Below, piece after piece: positions 8,664 to 17,259 of a stretch of 64,000 nucleotides of DNA. A program made the translations under genes and the position numbers. Positions within the stretch are counted from its first letter, which is position 1, and the number at the start of each line of letters is the position of its first letter. The stretch is from NCBI RefSeq assembly GCF_009807005.1, contig NZ_WUBR01000001.1:1240001-1304000 (forward strand), in the 5' to 3' direction. Under the pieces are notes generated by a model. It was not told the DNA's origin. It was given only the letters and a program-made list of their open reading frames with translations, and did not search any database. Source of the DNA: Aurantiacibacter rhizosphaerae (GTDB taxonomy: Bacteria; Pseudomonadota; Alphaproteobacteria; Sphingomonadales; Sphingomonadaceae).

Positions 8664-9614
8664 ATGACCACTAGACTGCTCGATACGCATGCACATTTGA
8701 TTGCCGACGACTGGGAAACCTATCGTGCTCGGCCGTTCACGCCGGACCTGCCTATGCCAGATCGGCCGGATTTCACCATGACTGCAGAGCAACTGCTGGC
8801 GCATATGGATCGGCATGGCGTGACCAGTGCCTGCCTGGTGCAGCGCGGCCATGTCTACGGGTATGATAATAGCTACATTCTCGATTCGGCGGCCCGCTAT
8901 CCGGACCGTTTCCACCCGGTGGTGATCCTCGACACGCAGGACCCCGGCACGGCCCTGCGATATCGGGATCTGGCAAAGAACAGCGGCGTCGCGGGGTTCC
9001 GCATGGCCAACAGCAGGCCATGGATCCTCGATACCGCGTGGCTCAGTTCGCCCAGCGCGATGGAGGTGTGGAAGGCCTGTGCCGACCTTGGCACGCCGAT
9101 GACGCTGATCGTGTTCGACAACCAGCTGTCTTACGTGCTGCCGCTGATCAGGATGATCGCGGGCATGTATCCGGACCTGCCCATCATTCTCGACCACGGG
9201 GCCATGCCTTTCGGCATTTCCCAATACGAGGTGGCGCTGCGCGAAGAGGCCGGGGAGACGGTGGTGATGCCGCCGCCGCCGGACTACGGCATGGACGGGA
9301 CGATCTCTATCTTCGAGGATTGCCCCAACGTCTATTTCAAGATCACCGAGATCAACATGGAGCGGCTGGTGAAGGCCAACGTCCGCGCTGCCGATCTGCT
9401 GCGCCACATGGTTGACCGTTTCGGTCCGCATCGCATCGTGTGGGGATCGGACGTGGGGCAGAGCATGCTGTGGACCTATGACGAGAAGGTGGCGATGGCG
9501 GTGGGCGCTTGCGAGCTGCTTAACAAGGAGGAGAGCGCCGCCTTCCTGCACGACAATGCCGCGCGGCTCTACGATCTTGAAAAGGCGGCCCCTTCTTCCG
9601 GGGCTGCGGCATGA
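8664..9614 (+). CDS. Amidohydrolase family 2 protein (metal-dependent hydrolase/decarboxylase)
   Basis: A 316-residue cytosolic protein of the amidohydrolase-2 (ACMS decarboxylase-like) group, which holds metal-dependent hydrolases, lactonases and aromatic decarboxylases. The metal motif LLDTHAHL is at residues 5-12 and the conserved late Asp is in VWGSDVG. Start ATG 8664 follows GGGAAGGGA; a TTG at 8577 would add a peptide encoded by the hairpin. It resembles the Tat-exported amidohydrolase at 13239 (shared YDNSY-x-LD and YPDR-x-x-PVVILD), so the two are paralogues. It precedes the first BNR gene by 133 bp. Confidence 0.85.
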   Translation: MTTRLLDTHAHLIADDWETYRARPFTPDLPMPDRPDFTMTAEQLLAHMDRHGVTSACLVQRGHVYGYDNSYILDSAARYPDRFHPVVILDTQDPGTALRYRDLAKNSGVAGFRMANSRPWILDTAWLSSPSAMEVWKACADLGTPMTLIVFDNQLSYVLPLIRMIAGMYPDLPIILDHGAMPFGISQYEVALREEAGETVVMPPPPDYGMDGTISIFEDCPNVYFKITEINMERLVKANVRAADLLRHMVDRFGPHRIVWGSDVGQSMLWTYDEKVAMAVGACELLNKEESAAFLHDNAARLYDLEKAAPSSGAAA

Positions 9615-9747
9615 TCTGGCGGGCGCAAATGGACCGTAGAGGCGCGCATATTTTACCGAGCCGGACGCATCGTGCGCTTGCGATTGACCTGTCCGCGCAC
9701 CGGGCACACCCTGAAATCATGATGATAAGCGAAACCGGAGAGCTGGT

Positions 9748-11013
9748 ATGAAATTCCTGCCCGAGCTGTGTGGCCGTCCCGTTTCCCGCCGGTCGGCCAT
9801 GGTCGGGGGCACTGCGATGGGCGGGGCGCTGTTCGCCGGAATGGCACGGGCGCAGGTTCCCGCTGGCAGCGATGCTTGGCTGCCGCCGCGCAAGCTGACC
9901 GATGTGGATCACATGATCGTCTACCGCCGCGAGGACGAGATGGTCGGCTGGCCGCACGTCATGGGATACTGGAATTTTGATGACGGGGAGATCCTGCAGC
10001 AGGCGCGCTCCACCACCACGCGCTATGGCAATGCCGACGATATCAGCCATGACAATCTCGGGCGAGAGGGGCTGGGCACGCGCACGATCGGCCTGCGCAG
10101 CATGGATTACGGTGTCACCTGGCAGGACCCAATCGTGGACATCATGGAGAGGGCCGACCCGGCGCAGGCCGGCGCGGAAAGCATGGGCGACCTGCAACCG
10201 ATCGACTTTCTCGACAAGAACGTGATCATCGCCAACTCGTCCCCCGGTTTCGGCACGCCGGAAGGGCGGACACTGGTGCGGGTATCGCGTGATCGCGGCC
10301 ATAGCTGGGGACCGTCCATCGACATTCCGCTGGACGCGCTGCATTCGCTTTCCGGCATGAATTCCTCGCTGGTCCGGCCTGACGGAACGGCACTGATCTG
10401 GCTTATGGAAGTCGATGAGACAGGATGGAACCGCCACCCATGCGTCTTCGCGCTTCCGCCACGCGGCATGGATTTCCATTTCCTCACCTTCATCACGCCC
10501 AATCGCGATCCCAAGGGCGCGGCCGACGGGGTTTACGATACGACTTTCCGCTTTGGCGGGCATCGCTGGTTCTATCCGCGCGGCTATCTTCTGCCGAGCG
10601 GCAGGATCTTGTGCGCGCTACGCTCCCAGCGCGATCCGCGCGGGGCCATGTGGACGGAAATCTTCTCCAGCGATGATGCCGGGCGGACCTGGCAGTTCTT
10701 CAGCCGCGCGAATGATTTCGGCGCGCCGGGCAGCCTTGTGCAGATGTCGGACGGTCGGCTGGTGCTGGTCTACGGCTATCGCCTCGCCCCGCAGGGCATT
10801 CGCGCGCGGGTGAGCGAGGACGAAGGGCGTACATGGGGCCGCGAGCTTATCATCCGTGACGATGGCGGCAGCTGGGACCTTGGCTACCCCAACGCCTGGG
10901 CGATGCCCGATGGCAAGGTTGGCGTGATCTACTATTTCAACAGCAAGGACGATCCGGTGCAGGTGAACGGCGGCGTGCGCCACATCCAGCGTTCGATCGT
11001 CTCCATTGACTGA
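9748..11013 (+). CDS. Tat-exported BNR/sialidase-like beta-propeller protein (copy 1)
   Basis: A 421-residue protein with a twin-arginine signal (SRRSAM, then a hydrophobic stretch to GMARAQ), so it is probably exported folded to the periplasm. Four Asp-box repeats (S-x-D-x-G-x-T/S-W type) are visible: SMDYGVTW, SRDRGHSW, SDDAGRTW and SEDEGRTW, the hallmark of the six-bladed sialidase propeller. The Arg-Ile-Pro motif of true sialidases is not seen, so the fold is supported but sialidase activity is not. RBS CGGAGAGC precedes ATG 9748. It is very similar to copy 3 (14293), sharing the C-terminal YYFNSKDDP and NGGVRH blocks. The next gene starts 4 bp after its stop. Confidence 0.85.
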   Translation: MKFLPELCGRPVSRRSAMVGGTAMGGALFAGMARAQVPAGSDAWLPPRKLTDVDHMIVYRREDEMVGWPHVMGYWNFDDGEILQQARSTTTRYGNADDISHDNLGREGLGTRTIGLRSMDYGVTWQDPIVDIMERADPAQAGAESMGDLQPIDFLDKNVIIANSSPGFGTPEGRTLVRVSRDRGHSWGPSIDIPLDALHSLSGMNSSLVRPDGTALIWLMEVDETGWNRHPCVFALPPRGMDFHFLTFITPNRDPKGAADGVYDTTFRFGGHRWFYPRGYLLPSGRILCALRSQRDPRGAMWTEIFSSDDAGRTWQFFSRANDFGAPGSLVQMSDGRLVLVYGYRLAPQGIRARVSEDEGRTWGRELIIRDDGGSWDLGYPNAWAMPDGKVGVIYYFNSKDDPVQVNGGVRHIQRSIVSID

Positions 11014-11017
11014 ACCG

Positions 11018-12274
11018 ATGGGCGCAGCCTTTTCCAAACCCACCCGCCGCAACCTGCTGACCGGGATCGGGGGCGCGGCGGTTCTGGCCTCCACCAAGGT
11101 CGCGGCGCAAGCGACCAGCGTGCTGGTACGCACCGACTGGAAGCCGGAAAAGGAAACCACTGCGCGGCACAGCGTCGTCTATCGCAACGAGGCCGAATTT
11201 GCCGCTTGGCCCTATTACTGCGGCCTGTGGAAGGTGGCCGACGGGTCCATCGTGGCGGGCTTCAAGCGGGTCCCCTCCGATTACGGACAGCCCGATGCCG
11301 TCGATCACACGAACCTGACGCGCAACATGGGCGAGATCGTCGTGATCCGCTCCACCGATGACGGGGCCACATGGGACCGGGATTCCATCGTCCCCGTCTT
11401 CGACATGCTGATCAAGGAAGAAAGCGACTTTCCCGGCGGAAAGGCGGATGACTGGTCGGACCTCCCGGCGCTCAATTTCTCGGACCGTGACACACTGCTG
11501 ATGGGTGGCGGTATCCCGGCGCTGTTTGCCAATCCGGCGCAAGGCTGGATGCGCGCATCGACCGATGGCGGGCGCAGCTGGCGGCCGCATCGGTTACTGG
11601 AGATGGACGATTTTCCCTCTGTCTCGATCCCCGGCAGTTCCATGTATTCATTGCGGGCTGACGGCACGATGCTGTTCGGCGTGCAGACCAATGCGCCCGG
11701 CGCGCAAGGTCCGCGACCTATCGTCTATGCAACCGCCAATGGGAGGGACTTTCATTACCTCGGCTCGATCATCGGGTTCGAGGAGAAGAACCCCTACTAT
11801 CCCGGCGGATCGCCCTTTGCCGCCGCTCCGCATTTCTACCCGCGTCCAGTGGTGCTGAACGACGGCCGCGTCATTTCCGCGCTGAGATACCAGCGCGATG
11901 CCCGCTACAATATCTGGACTGAGGTACACGAAAGCCTTGATGGCGGGCGCACCTGGCGCTGGCTCAGCCGCGTCAACGACTGGGGTGCGCCGGGGGACAT
12001 CGTGCCGATGGAAGATGGGCGCGTGTGCTGCGTCTACGGCTTCCGCAACGCGCCGCAGGGCATCCGCTATCGCATCAGCGCGGACGGCGGCCTCACCTGG
12101 GGCCGCGAGATGATTTTGCGCGACGACGGCGGCAGCTGGGATGTCGGCTATCCGCGCGTGATCGAGATCGCGCCGGGCAGGCTGCTGGCGACTTATTACA
12201 TCAACCTGAAAAACGACCCGATCCAGATGAACGGCGGCGTCCGGCATATCGCCTGCACCGTCTTCGAACCGTGA
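11018..12274 (+). CDS. Tat-exported BNR/sialidase-like beta-propeller protein (copy 2)
   Basis: A 418-residue paralogue of the preceding gene, more diverged. The Tat motif is TRRNLLTG and the signal ends near KVAAQA. Asp boxes include STDDGATW, STDGGRSW, SLDGGRTW and SADGGLTW. The C-terminal GGSWDVGYP, NLKNDPIQMNGGVRH elements match the other copies. An overlapping TTG at 11006 is possible, but ATG 11018 keeps the signal peptide compact. It is presumably translated from the same message as copy 1. Its substrate is unknown; the RIP motif of catalytic sialidases is not apparent. Confidence 0.82.
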   Translation: MGAAFSKPTRRNLLTGIGGAAVLASTKVAAQATSVLVRTDWKPEKETTARHSVVYRNEAEFAAWPYYCGLWKVADGSIVAGFKRVPSDYGQPDAVDHTNLTRNMGEIVVIRSTDDGATWDRDSIVPVFDMLIKEESDFPGGKADDWSDLPALNFSDRDTLLMGGGIPALFANPAQGWMRASTDGGRSWRPHRLLEMDDFPSVSIPGSSMYSLRADGTMLFGVQTNAPGAQGPRPIVYATANGRDFHYLGSIIGFEEKNPYYPGGSPFAAAPHFYPRPVVLNDGRVISALRYQRDARYNIWTEVHESLDGGRTWRWLSRVNDWGAPGDIVPMEDGRVCCVYGFRNAPQGIRYRISADGGLTWGREMILRDDGGSWDVGYPRVIEIAPGRLLATYYINLKNDPIQMNGGVRHIACTVFEP

Positions 12275-12294
12275 GCAGGGCAAGGAGAGCGAAC

Positions 12295-13134
12295 ATGCGG
12301 ATTGACCATATGATGCGCAATGCGCTGGCGCTGTTCGTCGCCGCCACATTGGCGGCCTGCGCGACTGCTCCTGCCGGCCCTGCCACGCCAGCGACACAGG
12401 CGGTGCAGGTGCAGGCCGCAGACGGCCTTGCCGGAGCGATCTTGGCAACGCCTGAAGATGGCGCGCGTCATCCTGCCGTGATCCTGTGGCCGGACCTGTC
12501 CGGCTTGCGCCCAGCCTATGCCGATATGGCGATAGAGATCGCGGAGGCGGGCTATGTGGTCCTTGTGCCCAACGCCTTCTACCGCAGCGTATCGCTGGAT
12601 GGCTCCCCCGCGACGGCGCAACCACGCATGCCGTTTGGCGAGACGATGCAGCGCGGCGCACCGTGGCGAGAAGCTGCCAGTGACGCAGCGATCATCGCCG
12701 ATACCCGCGCCTATGTGGCTTATCTCGACAGCCTGGGTTCGGTCGACGCGGCGGCGGGAATCGGGACGGTGGGCATCGATATTGGCGGGGCGCATGCCTT
12801 CGTGGCTGCGCGCGCTATGCCGGACCGGGTGAGAGCTGTCGCGGCGATCCATCCTTTGGCCATTGCAACCTCGCGCGATACCAGCCCGCACCTCTTCGTG
12901 GACCAGAGCAAGGCCGGCTATTTGATCGAGATCGCAAGCGCGGATGACGAACGTGAGCCGGGTGACAAGGATGACCTTCGCACTGCCTTTGCCGAGGCGG
13001 GGCTGACAGGACAGGTCGCCATTATCGACGCACCGCACGGGTATTACGTGGCCGACGATCCGGGTTATGACGAGACCGCCGCCAAGGCCGCCCGCGACGC
13101 CGTCATCGCGCTTCTGGATCAGGAATTGAAGTGA
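12295..13134 (+). CDS. Dienelactone-hydrolase-like lipoprotein with Asp at the nucleophile position
   Basis: A 279-residue alpha/beta-hydrolase related to dienelactone hydrolase, predicted to be a lipoprotein: the hydrophobic N-terminus ends in the lipobox LAAC with Cys22. The nucleophile elbow, normally G-x-C/S-x-G-G, reads GIDIGG (Asp162). The catalytic His is likely His248 in DAPHGYY and an acidic cluster (SADDE, about 216-220) could supply the third residue. Asp nucleophiles are typical of dehalogenases and epoxide hydrolases of the same fold, or the site may be dead. AAGGAGA precedes ATG 12295, and the gene starts 20 bp after BNR copy 2. Confidence 0.78.
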   Translation: MRIDHMMRNALALFVAATLAACATAPAGPATPATQAVQVQAADGLAGAILATPEDGARHPAVILWPDLSGLRPAYADMAIEIAEAGYVVLVPNAFYRSVSLDGSPATAQPRMPFGETMQRGAPWREAASDAAIIADTRAYVAYLDSLGSVDAAAGIGTVGIDIGGAHAFVAARAMPDRVRAVAAIHPLAIATSRDTSPHLFVDQSKAGYLIEIASADDEREPGDKDDLRTAFAEAGLTGQVAIIDAPHGYYVADDPGYDETAAKAARDAVIALLDQELK

Positions 13135-13238
13135 CGGGATTTGATTTTTCGTAGCATATCCAGTGCCGCTCCAATCAAGCCGGGGCGCTGCCCTGCGCTA
13201 GGATCGAATGACAAATGACTTCGGGAAGAGGACCCAGC

Positions 13239-14213
13239 ATGATCAACCGTCGCACATTTATCGGAACGACTGCAGCCGCCGCGGGCCTTGCCGCGTTGCC
13301 GCGTTCGGCCTTCGCCCATGTCATCAAGCCGTCCTACAAATTGTGGGACGCGCACGGGCATTTCTATACCAACGATGTCGACAACTATCCCTTCAATTCC
13401 ACCACGGCACGCTACGGCCCGGAAATCATGGTGGCCAAGGCCATGCGCTTTCCGCAGACGCCCAAGGAAGTGTTCGAGTTCTGGGACGAGAACAACATCG
13501 CGAAGGGCGCAGGCGTGCAGTATTCCAGCACATACCGGTACGACAATTCCTACCTGCTGGATATTGCGGATGAATATCCCGACCGGATCGTGCCTGTCGT
13601 CATCCTCGATCCGCGCGCAGAAGATACGCCGGAAAAGCTGGCGACAATGGCGCGCGACAACAATATCGCCGGCGTCCGCTTCACCGGCGTCGACCGCGAG
13701 GGCTTCTTCCCCTTCCTGACCGATGCGGCTTCGGGCGCATGGGAGGCGGCCAATGATCTTGGCCTCGTGGTCGTGCTGATGCCGATCGGTGGGGACACGC
13801 CGGGCGCAATGGCAGCGGTTGGCGAACATGCGGCGCGCTATCCCAACACGAACATCCTGCTCGATCACATCGGCTTCCCGCGCCCGCAGGAACTGCCGGA
13901 AACCTGGGGCCTGACGCCGCAGCATCTCGCGCTCGCGGATCTGCCCAACGTCTATTACAAATACACCACCCTGCTGATCGAGCAGTTGCATGCCGCCAAT
14001 ATCGACGAGAAGCCATTCCTGGAGGCGATGGTAGGCACGTTCGGGGCAGACAAGCTGTGCTGGGGCAGCGATGTGGGCAACACGCCGGGCAGCATGTTCG
14101 GCTGGGTGCAATACGCACTCGCTTCCGCGCAGGGGCTGACGCCCGCTCAGCAGGAACAGCTGTTCTGGACCACGGCAGAGACGATCCATGTTCCGGGCGG
14201 TCGCGGCTCCTGA
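13239..14213 (+). CDS. Tat-exported amidohydrolase family 2 protein
   Basis: A 324-residue amidohydrolase with a twin-arginine signal (MINRRTFIGTTAAAAG, cleavage near SAFA), so a periplasmic counterpart of the cytosolic gene at 8664. The metal motif WDAHGHF sits at residues 36-42 and the late Asp in CWGSDVGNT. The two amidohydrolases share YDNSY-x-LD and YPDR-x-x-PVVILD blocks. GGGAAGAGGA precedes ATG 13239. A 104-bp gap separates it from the hydrolase gene, with no clear terminator, so it may still be co-transcribed. Family members cleave C-N or C-O bonds or decarboxylate aromatic acids; the substrate is not known. Confidence 0.85.
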   Translation: MINRRTFIGTTAAAAGLAALPRSAFAHVIKPSYKLWDAHGHFYTNDVDNYPFNSTTARYGPEIMVAKAMRFPQTPKEVFEFWDENNIAKGAGVQYSSTYRYDNSYLLDIADEYPDRIVPVVILDPRAEDTPEKLATMARDNNIAGVRFTGVDREGFFPFLTDAASGAWEAANDLGLVVVLMPIGGDTPGAMAAVGEHAARYPNTNILLDHIGFPRPQELPETWGLTPQHLALADLPNVYYKYTTLLIEQLHAANIDEKPFLEAMVGTFGADKLCWGSDVGNTPGSMFGWVQYALASAQGLTPAQQEQLFWTTAETIHVPGGRGS

Positions 14214-14292
14214 CATTCGGTACCCGTAATGCCCGCTTGGCGAAGATCGGCACGGCCATGCAAGAACAATGCTCCGCACGTTGCGGGAAGGG

Positions 14293-15471
14293 ATGAATAT
14301 GGCAACTGACATGAGGCCCCCGATCACGCCCACCGGGCTCGAAAACGACGTGGTCTATTACCGCGATGACGAATTTTGCTCATGGCCCTTCACCAGCGGG
14401 TTCTGGGAAAATGGCGACGGTACGCTGATTGCCAATTTCATGACCCGGAACGTCAGCTATGCCAGCGGCGATGCCATTCGTCACGACGTGCTGGGCCAGA
14501 ACAGCTCCAACCCGCGTACCGTCACGGTCCGGTCCTACGACCGGGGGCGGACATGGGATGGCGAGGATCCGCAATACAACATGATGGCAGGGCCCGGTGG
14601 TGGGGGAGAGGCGCTCGATCCCGAAACGATGCCGCAGGCGTTCGACGCGCCGGTGGACTACACGGACCCGAACGTGCTGGTTTCCAGCGGCAGCATGGAT
14701 GGTTTCGCCACGGCTAGCACCAAAGCGACCACGCGGCTGTCTCGCGATGGCGGCAGGACGTGGGGGCCGACTGTCCTCGTGCCGATGGAAAACCTGCCAT
14801 CCTTGACCGGCATACAATCCACAATGGTCCGGCCCGACGGGCGGATGCTGATGTTCCTGTTCTCTGTCGAGCCGGACAACACCCGCCGCCGCCCGCTCGT
14901 TTATGGCAGTGTGAACGAGGGCCGCGAATTCCGCTTCATGAACTACATCGTTCCGGAGGAAGATCCTTGGGGGAATGCCGATGGCGACTATGACGATCCC
15001 AGCGTCGCCTTCGTCGGCCACCGCTGGTTCTACCCGCGCGGCTACATGCTTTCGTCCGGCCGCATCATCTGCGTGATCCGTTGTCAGCGCGATCCGACGG
15101 GCGTGATGTGGAGCGAGGTTTACAGCAGCGATGATGGCGGGCGGACATGGGGCTTTCTGTCGCGCATCAATGATTTCGGCGCGCCGAGCAGCCTGGTGGT
15201 GATGCCGGATGACAGGGTGGTTGCGATCTACGGCTATCGCCTCGCGCCGCAGGGCATCCGGGCGCGCGTCAGCGAAGACGGGGGCAAGACCTGGGGCCGT
15301 GAACTGATCATCCGTGATGACGGCGGCAGCTGGGACCTTGGCTATCCCAATGTCTGGCACGTGGAGGGCAGCACCGTAGGCGCGCTTTATTATTTCAACA
15401 GCAAGGATGATCCGATCCAGGCCAACGGAGGCGTGCGGCATGTCGCGCGCAGCCTGTTCTCGATCGATTGA
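14293..15471 (+). CDS. BNR/sialidase-like beta-propeller protein, no signal peptide (copy 3)
   Basis: A 392-residue protein closely related to copy 1 but lacking an export signal: it begins MNMATDMRPPITPTG and the alignable domain starts almost at once. Asp boxes include SYDRGRTW, SRDGGRTW, SDDGGRTW and SEDGGKTW. GGGAAGGG lies just before ATG 14293. It may act in the cytosol on the product of the exported copies. Shared C-terminal YYFNSKDDPIQANGG marks it as a recent duplicate of copy 1. It is followed by the iclR regulator after a 91-bp gap. Confidence 0.83.
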   Translation: MNMATDMRPPITPTGLENDVVYYRDDEFCSWPFTSGFWENGDGTLIANFMTRNVSYASGDAIRHDVLGQNSSNPRTVTVRSYDRGRTWDGEDPQYNMMAGPGGGGEALDPETMPQAFDAPVDYTDPNVLVSSGSMDGFATASTKATTRLSRDGGRTWGPTVLVPMENLPSLTGIQSTMVRPDGRMLMFLFSVEPDNTRRRPLVYGSVNEGREFRFMNYIVPEEDPWGNADGDYDDPSVAFVGHRWFYPRGYMLSSGRIICVIRCQRDPTGVMWSEVYSSDDGGRTWGFLSRINDFGAPSSLVVMPDDRVVAIYGYRLAPQGIRARVSEDGGKTWGRELIIRDDGGSWDLGYPNVWHVEGSTVGALYYFNSKDDPIQANGGVRHVARSLFSID

Positions 15472-15562
15472 CGGAACCTCCCACTGGTCCGGGGTCGCTT
15501 CTCAAATTCTGAAATCAGGCGGTCCCGGACATTTTTCCACTTTTCCTTGAGGAGGCAGCATC

Positions 15563-16432
15563 GTGTTCGGCAGCTCATCGGGTGTGGAGGGCTTGATAGA
15601 CGCGCATGCGCGACGCATGATGGCAAAATGCCGTCCGATCTCACCACCCGGTAAAATGCCCGACATCGCACCCGACAAGGCCGAGGAATCGGTCCAGGCA
15701 GCGCGCATGACCGTGCGCATGCTCGAACAGCTTGCCACGCATGAAGAGCTGGGCGTGAGCGAGGTTGCCCGCGAGACAGGCATGACCAAGGCGCGTGTTT
15801 ACCGCTATCTGCGCACGCTGGTAACGCTGGGCTATGCGGTGCAATACAACGGCAGTGACCGTTATGCGCTCGGCCCCAAGATGCAGGCCTTGGCGCGGGT
15901 CATCGGGCAATCGTCCGAAGAAGGTGTGGTGGACCTGACGCGGCCCTTGCTGCAACGCCTTCACGAGACTTTCGATCACACTTTCAACCTGTCGCTGGTC
16001 TACGGCGATTCTGTAACGATCGTGGAATCCCTGCAGGGCAAGGGGCTTGTCGGGATCGTTGTGCAAACAAACCAGCAACTGCCGCTGCACTCGACGGCGG
16101 CGGGAAAGTTGCTGCTGGCCGATCGGCTTCGGCGTGATGGTAATCTGCCGGAGGGCAAGCTGGAACGGTTCACGCCGCACACGATTCAGGACCGCGAAGT
16201 GCTGCTGCGCGATATCGAGGATGTTGCCGAAAAAGGCTGGGCTGACGCGCCGGAGCAGGTGGTGCTGGGCATCAATGCGGTAAGTGTGCCGATTTACGAC
16301 CATCGCGAGGAACTGGTGGCCATGCTGACAGCTATGGATTCAATCCAGTTCATCACCCGCGAGCCCGCCGAAGGTCTGATCCGTGCGCTGTGCAATGCGG
16401 CAACGGAAATCAGCGCGCGACTGGCGGTTTAG
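15563..16432 (+). CDS. IclR-family transcriptional regulator
   Basis: A 289-residue regulator. An N-terminal winged helix-turn-helix (about residues 45-110: LGVSEVARETGMTKARVYRYL) is followed by the IclR effector-binding domain (VYGDSVTIVESL; LPLHSTAAGKLLLA; GWADAPEQVVLGINAVSVPIYD). A GTG start is preferred because GAGGAGG precedes it at good spacing. The first 40 residues are longer than usual. It follows the BNR/amidohydrolase genes and is the likely local regulator. IclR proteins bind short inverted repeats; the GAAAC/GTTTC palindrome at 17590-17604 is one candidate site. Confidence 0.9.
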   Translation: MFGSSSGVEGLIDAHARRMMAKCRPISPPGKMPDIAPDKAEESVQAARMTVRMLEQLATHEELGVSEVARETGMTKARVYRYLRTLVTLGYAVQYNGSDRYALGPKMQALARVIGQSSEEGVVDLTRPLLQRLHETFDHTFNLSLVYGDSVTIVESLQGKGLVGIVVQTNQQLPLHSTAAGKLLLADRLRRDGNLPEGKLERFTPHTIQDREVLLRDIEDVAEKGWADAPEQVVLGINAVSVPIYDHREELVAMLTAMDSIQFITREPAEGLIRALCNAATEISARLAV

Positions 16433-16446
16433 GGGGTGGGCTTGTT

Positions 16447-16472
16447 AGCGGCGCTGGCCTGCTGGCGCCGCT
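16447..16472. terminator. Hairpin between convergent iclR and SDR genes
   Basis: AGCGGCGC (16447-16454) pairs with GCGCCGCT (16465-16472) around a 10-nt loop, just past both stop codons. No T-tract follows, so it is at best a weak bidirectional terminator. Confidence 0.3.
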
Positions 16473-16473
16473 G

Positions 16474-17259
16474 TCAGAGCGCGCCGATATATCCGCCATC
16501 GAGCGGGATCACATGGCCGTTGACATAGGCACCCGCACGAGAAGCCAGGAATATCACCACACCTTGCGCATCTTCCGCCTCTCCCGCGCGGCCTGCGGGA
16601 ATGTAGGTCGCGATGCTGCTGCGCGTTGCTTCGCTTGTCGTATCGTGCATCTTTGACGGAAAAGGGCCGGGGGCGATGGCGTTCACGGTGATGTTGTCCT
16701 TGCCCAGCGATTTCGCCAGCGAACGGGTGATCTGGTGCAGGGCGGCTTTCGATGCGCCGTAGGGATGGGCTTCCCAATTGGGCACGTGCAGGCCGCCAAT
16801 CGATCCGACATTAACGACCCGTGCCGGATCGCCGGGCTGCGATGCGGATTTGAGCATGGGCGTCAGCATCTTCACCAGGAAGATCGGCGCGCGCAGGTTG
16901 ACGGCCATTACCTCGTCCCACGCTTCCTCCGTCAGATCGGCAAGGTCCCCGTCGCAATTGGTGCCCGCGTTGTTGACGAGAATGTGCAGCGCATTTTCTC
17001 TGATGGATAGTTTGGCAGCGAGGGCGGACGGGGAGGAGGCATCAGCGAAATCGGCGGCGAGGGCGATGACTTCGCCGTCGCTATCTTGAGCCAGTTGCCG
17101 GGCAACCTCCGACGTGCGTGAAAGGTCGCGGCCGGTCACGTAGGTCCGCACGCCGCGCTTCGCGAGGCCGGTGGCGATCATGGCCCCGATGCCGCTCGTC
17201 CCCCCGGTGACGAGAGCGGTTTTTCCTGCAAGCGAAAATAGCGGATCGGCGGTGGTCAT
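16474..17259 (-). CDS. Short-chain dehydrogenase/reductase (SDR)
   Basis: A 261-residue classical SDR, an NAD(P)-dependent oxidoreductase of alcohols or ketones. The cofactor motif TGGTSGIG is at residues 18-25, NNAG follows, and the catalytic Tyr/Lys are in HPYGASKAAL. The C-terminus (PLDGGYIGAL) is typical. ATG 17259 is chosen over an upstream in-frame start because the family begins close to the Rossmann motif. It is convergent with iclR and divergent from araC copy 1, so both may depend on the same operator region. Substrate unknown. Confidence 0.88.
   Translation of the reverse strand: MTTADPLFSLAGKTALVTGGTSGIGAMIATGLAKRGVRTYVTGRDLSRTSEVARQLAQDSDGEVIALAADFADASSPSALAAKLSIRENALHILVNNAGTNCDGDLADLTEEAWDEVMAVNLRAPIFLVKMLTPMLKSASQPGDPARVVNVGSIGGLHVPNWEAHPYGASKAALHQITRSLAKSLGKDNITVNAIAPGPFPSKMHDTTSEATRSSIATYIPAGRAGEAEDAQGVVIFLASRAGAYVNGHVIPLDGGYIGAL

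Noticed and set aside
7944-9707. 587-residue open frame on the minus strand
   Set aside because: It runs antisense to the TonB receptor and amidohydrolase genes, which have strong family motifs; its protein has no recognisable domain and the composition typical of an antisense frame in GC-rich DNA.
9748-15471. Genuine sialic-acid catabolism
   Set aside because: No nan genes (lyase, kinase, epimerase) are present and the RIP motif is not seen; only the propeller fold is supported.
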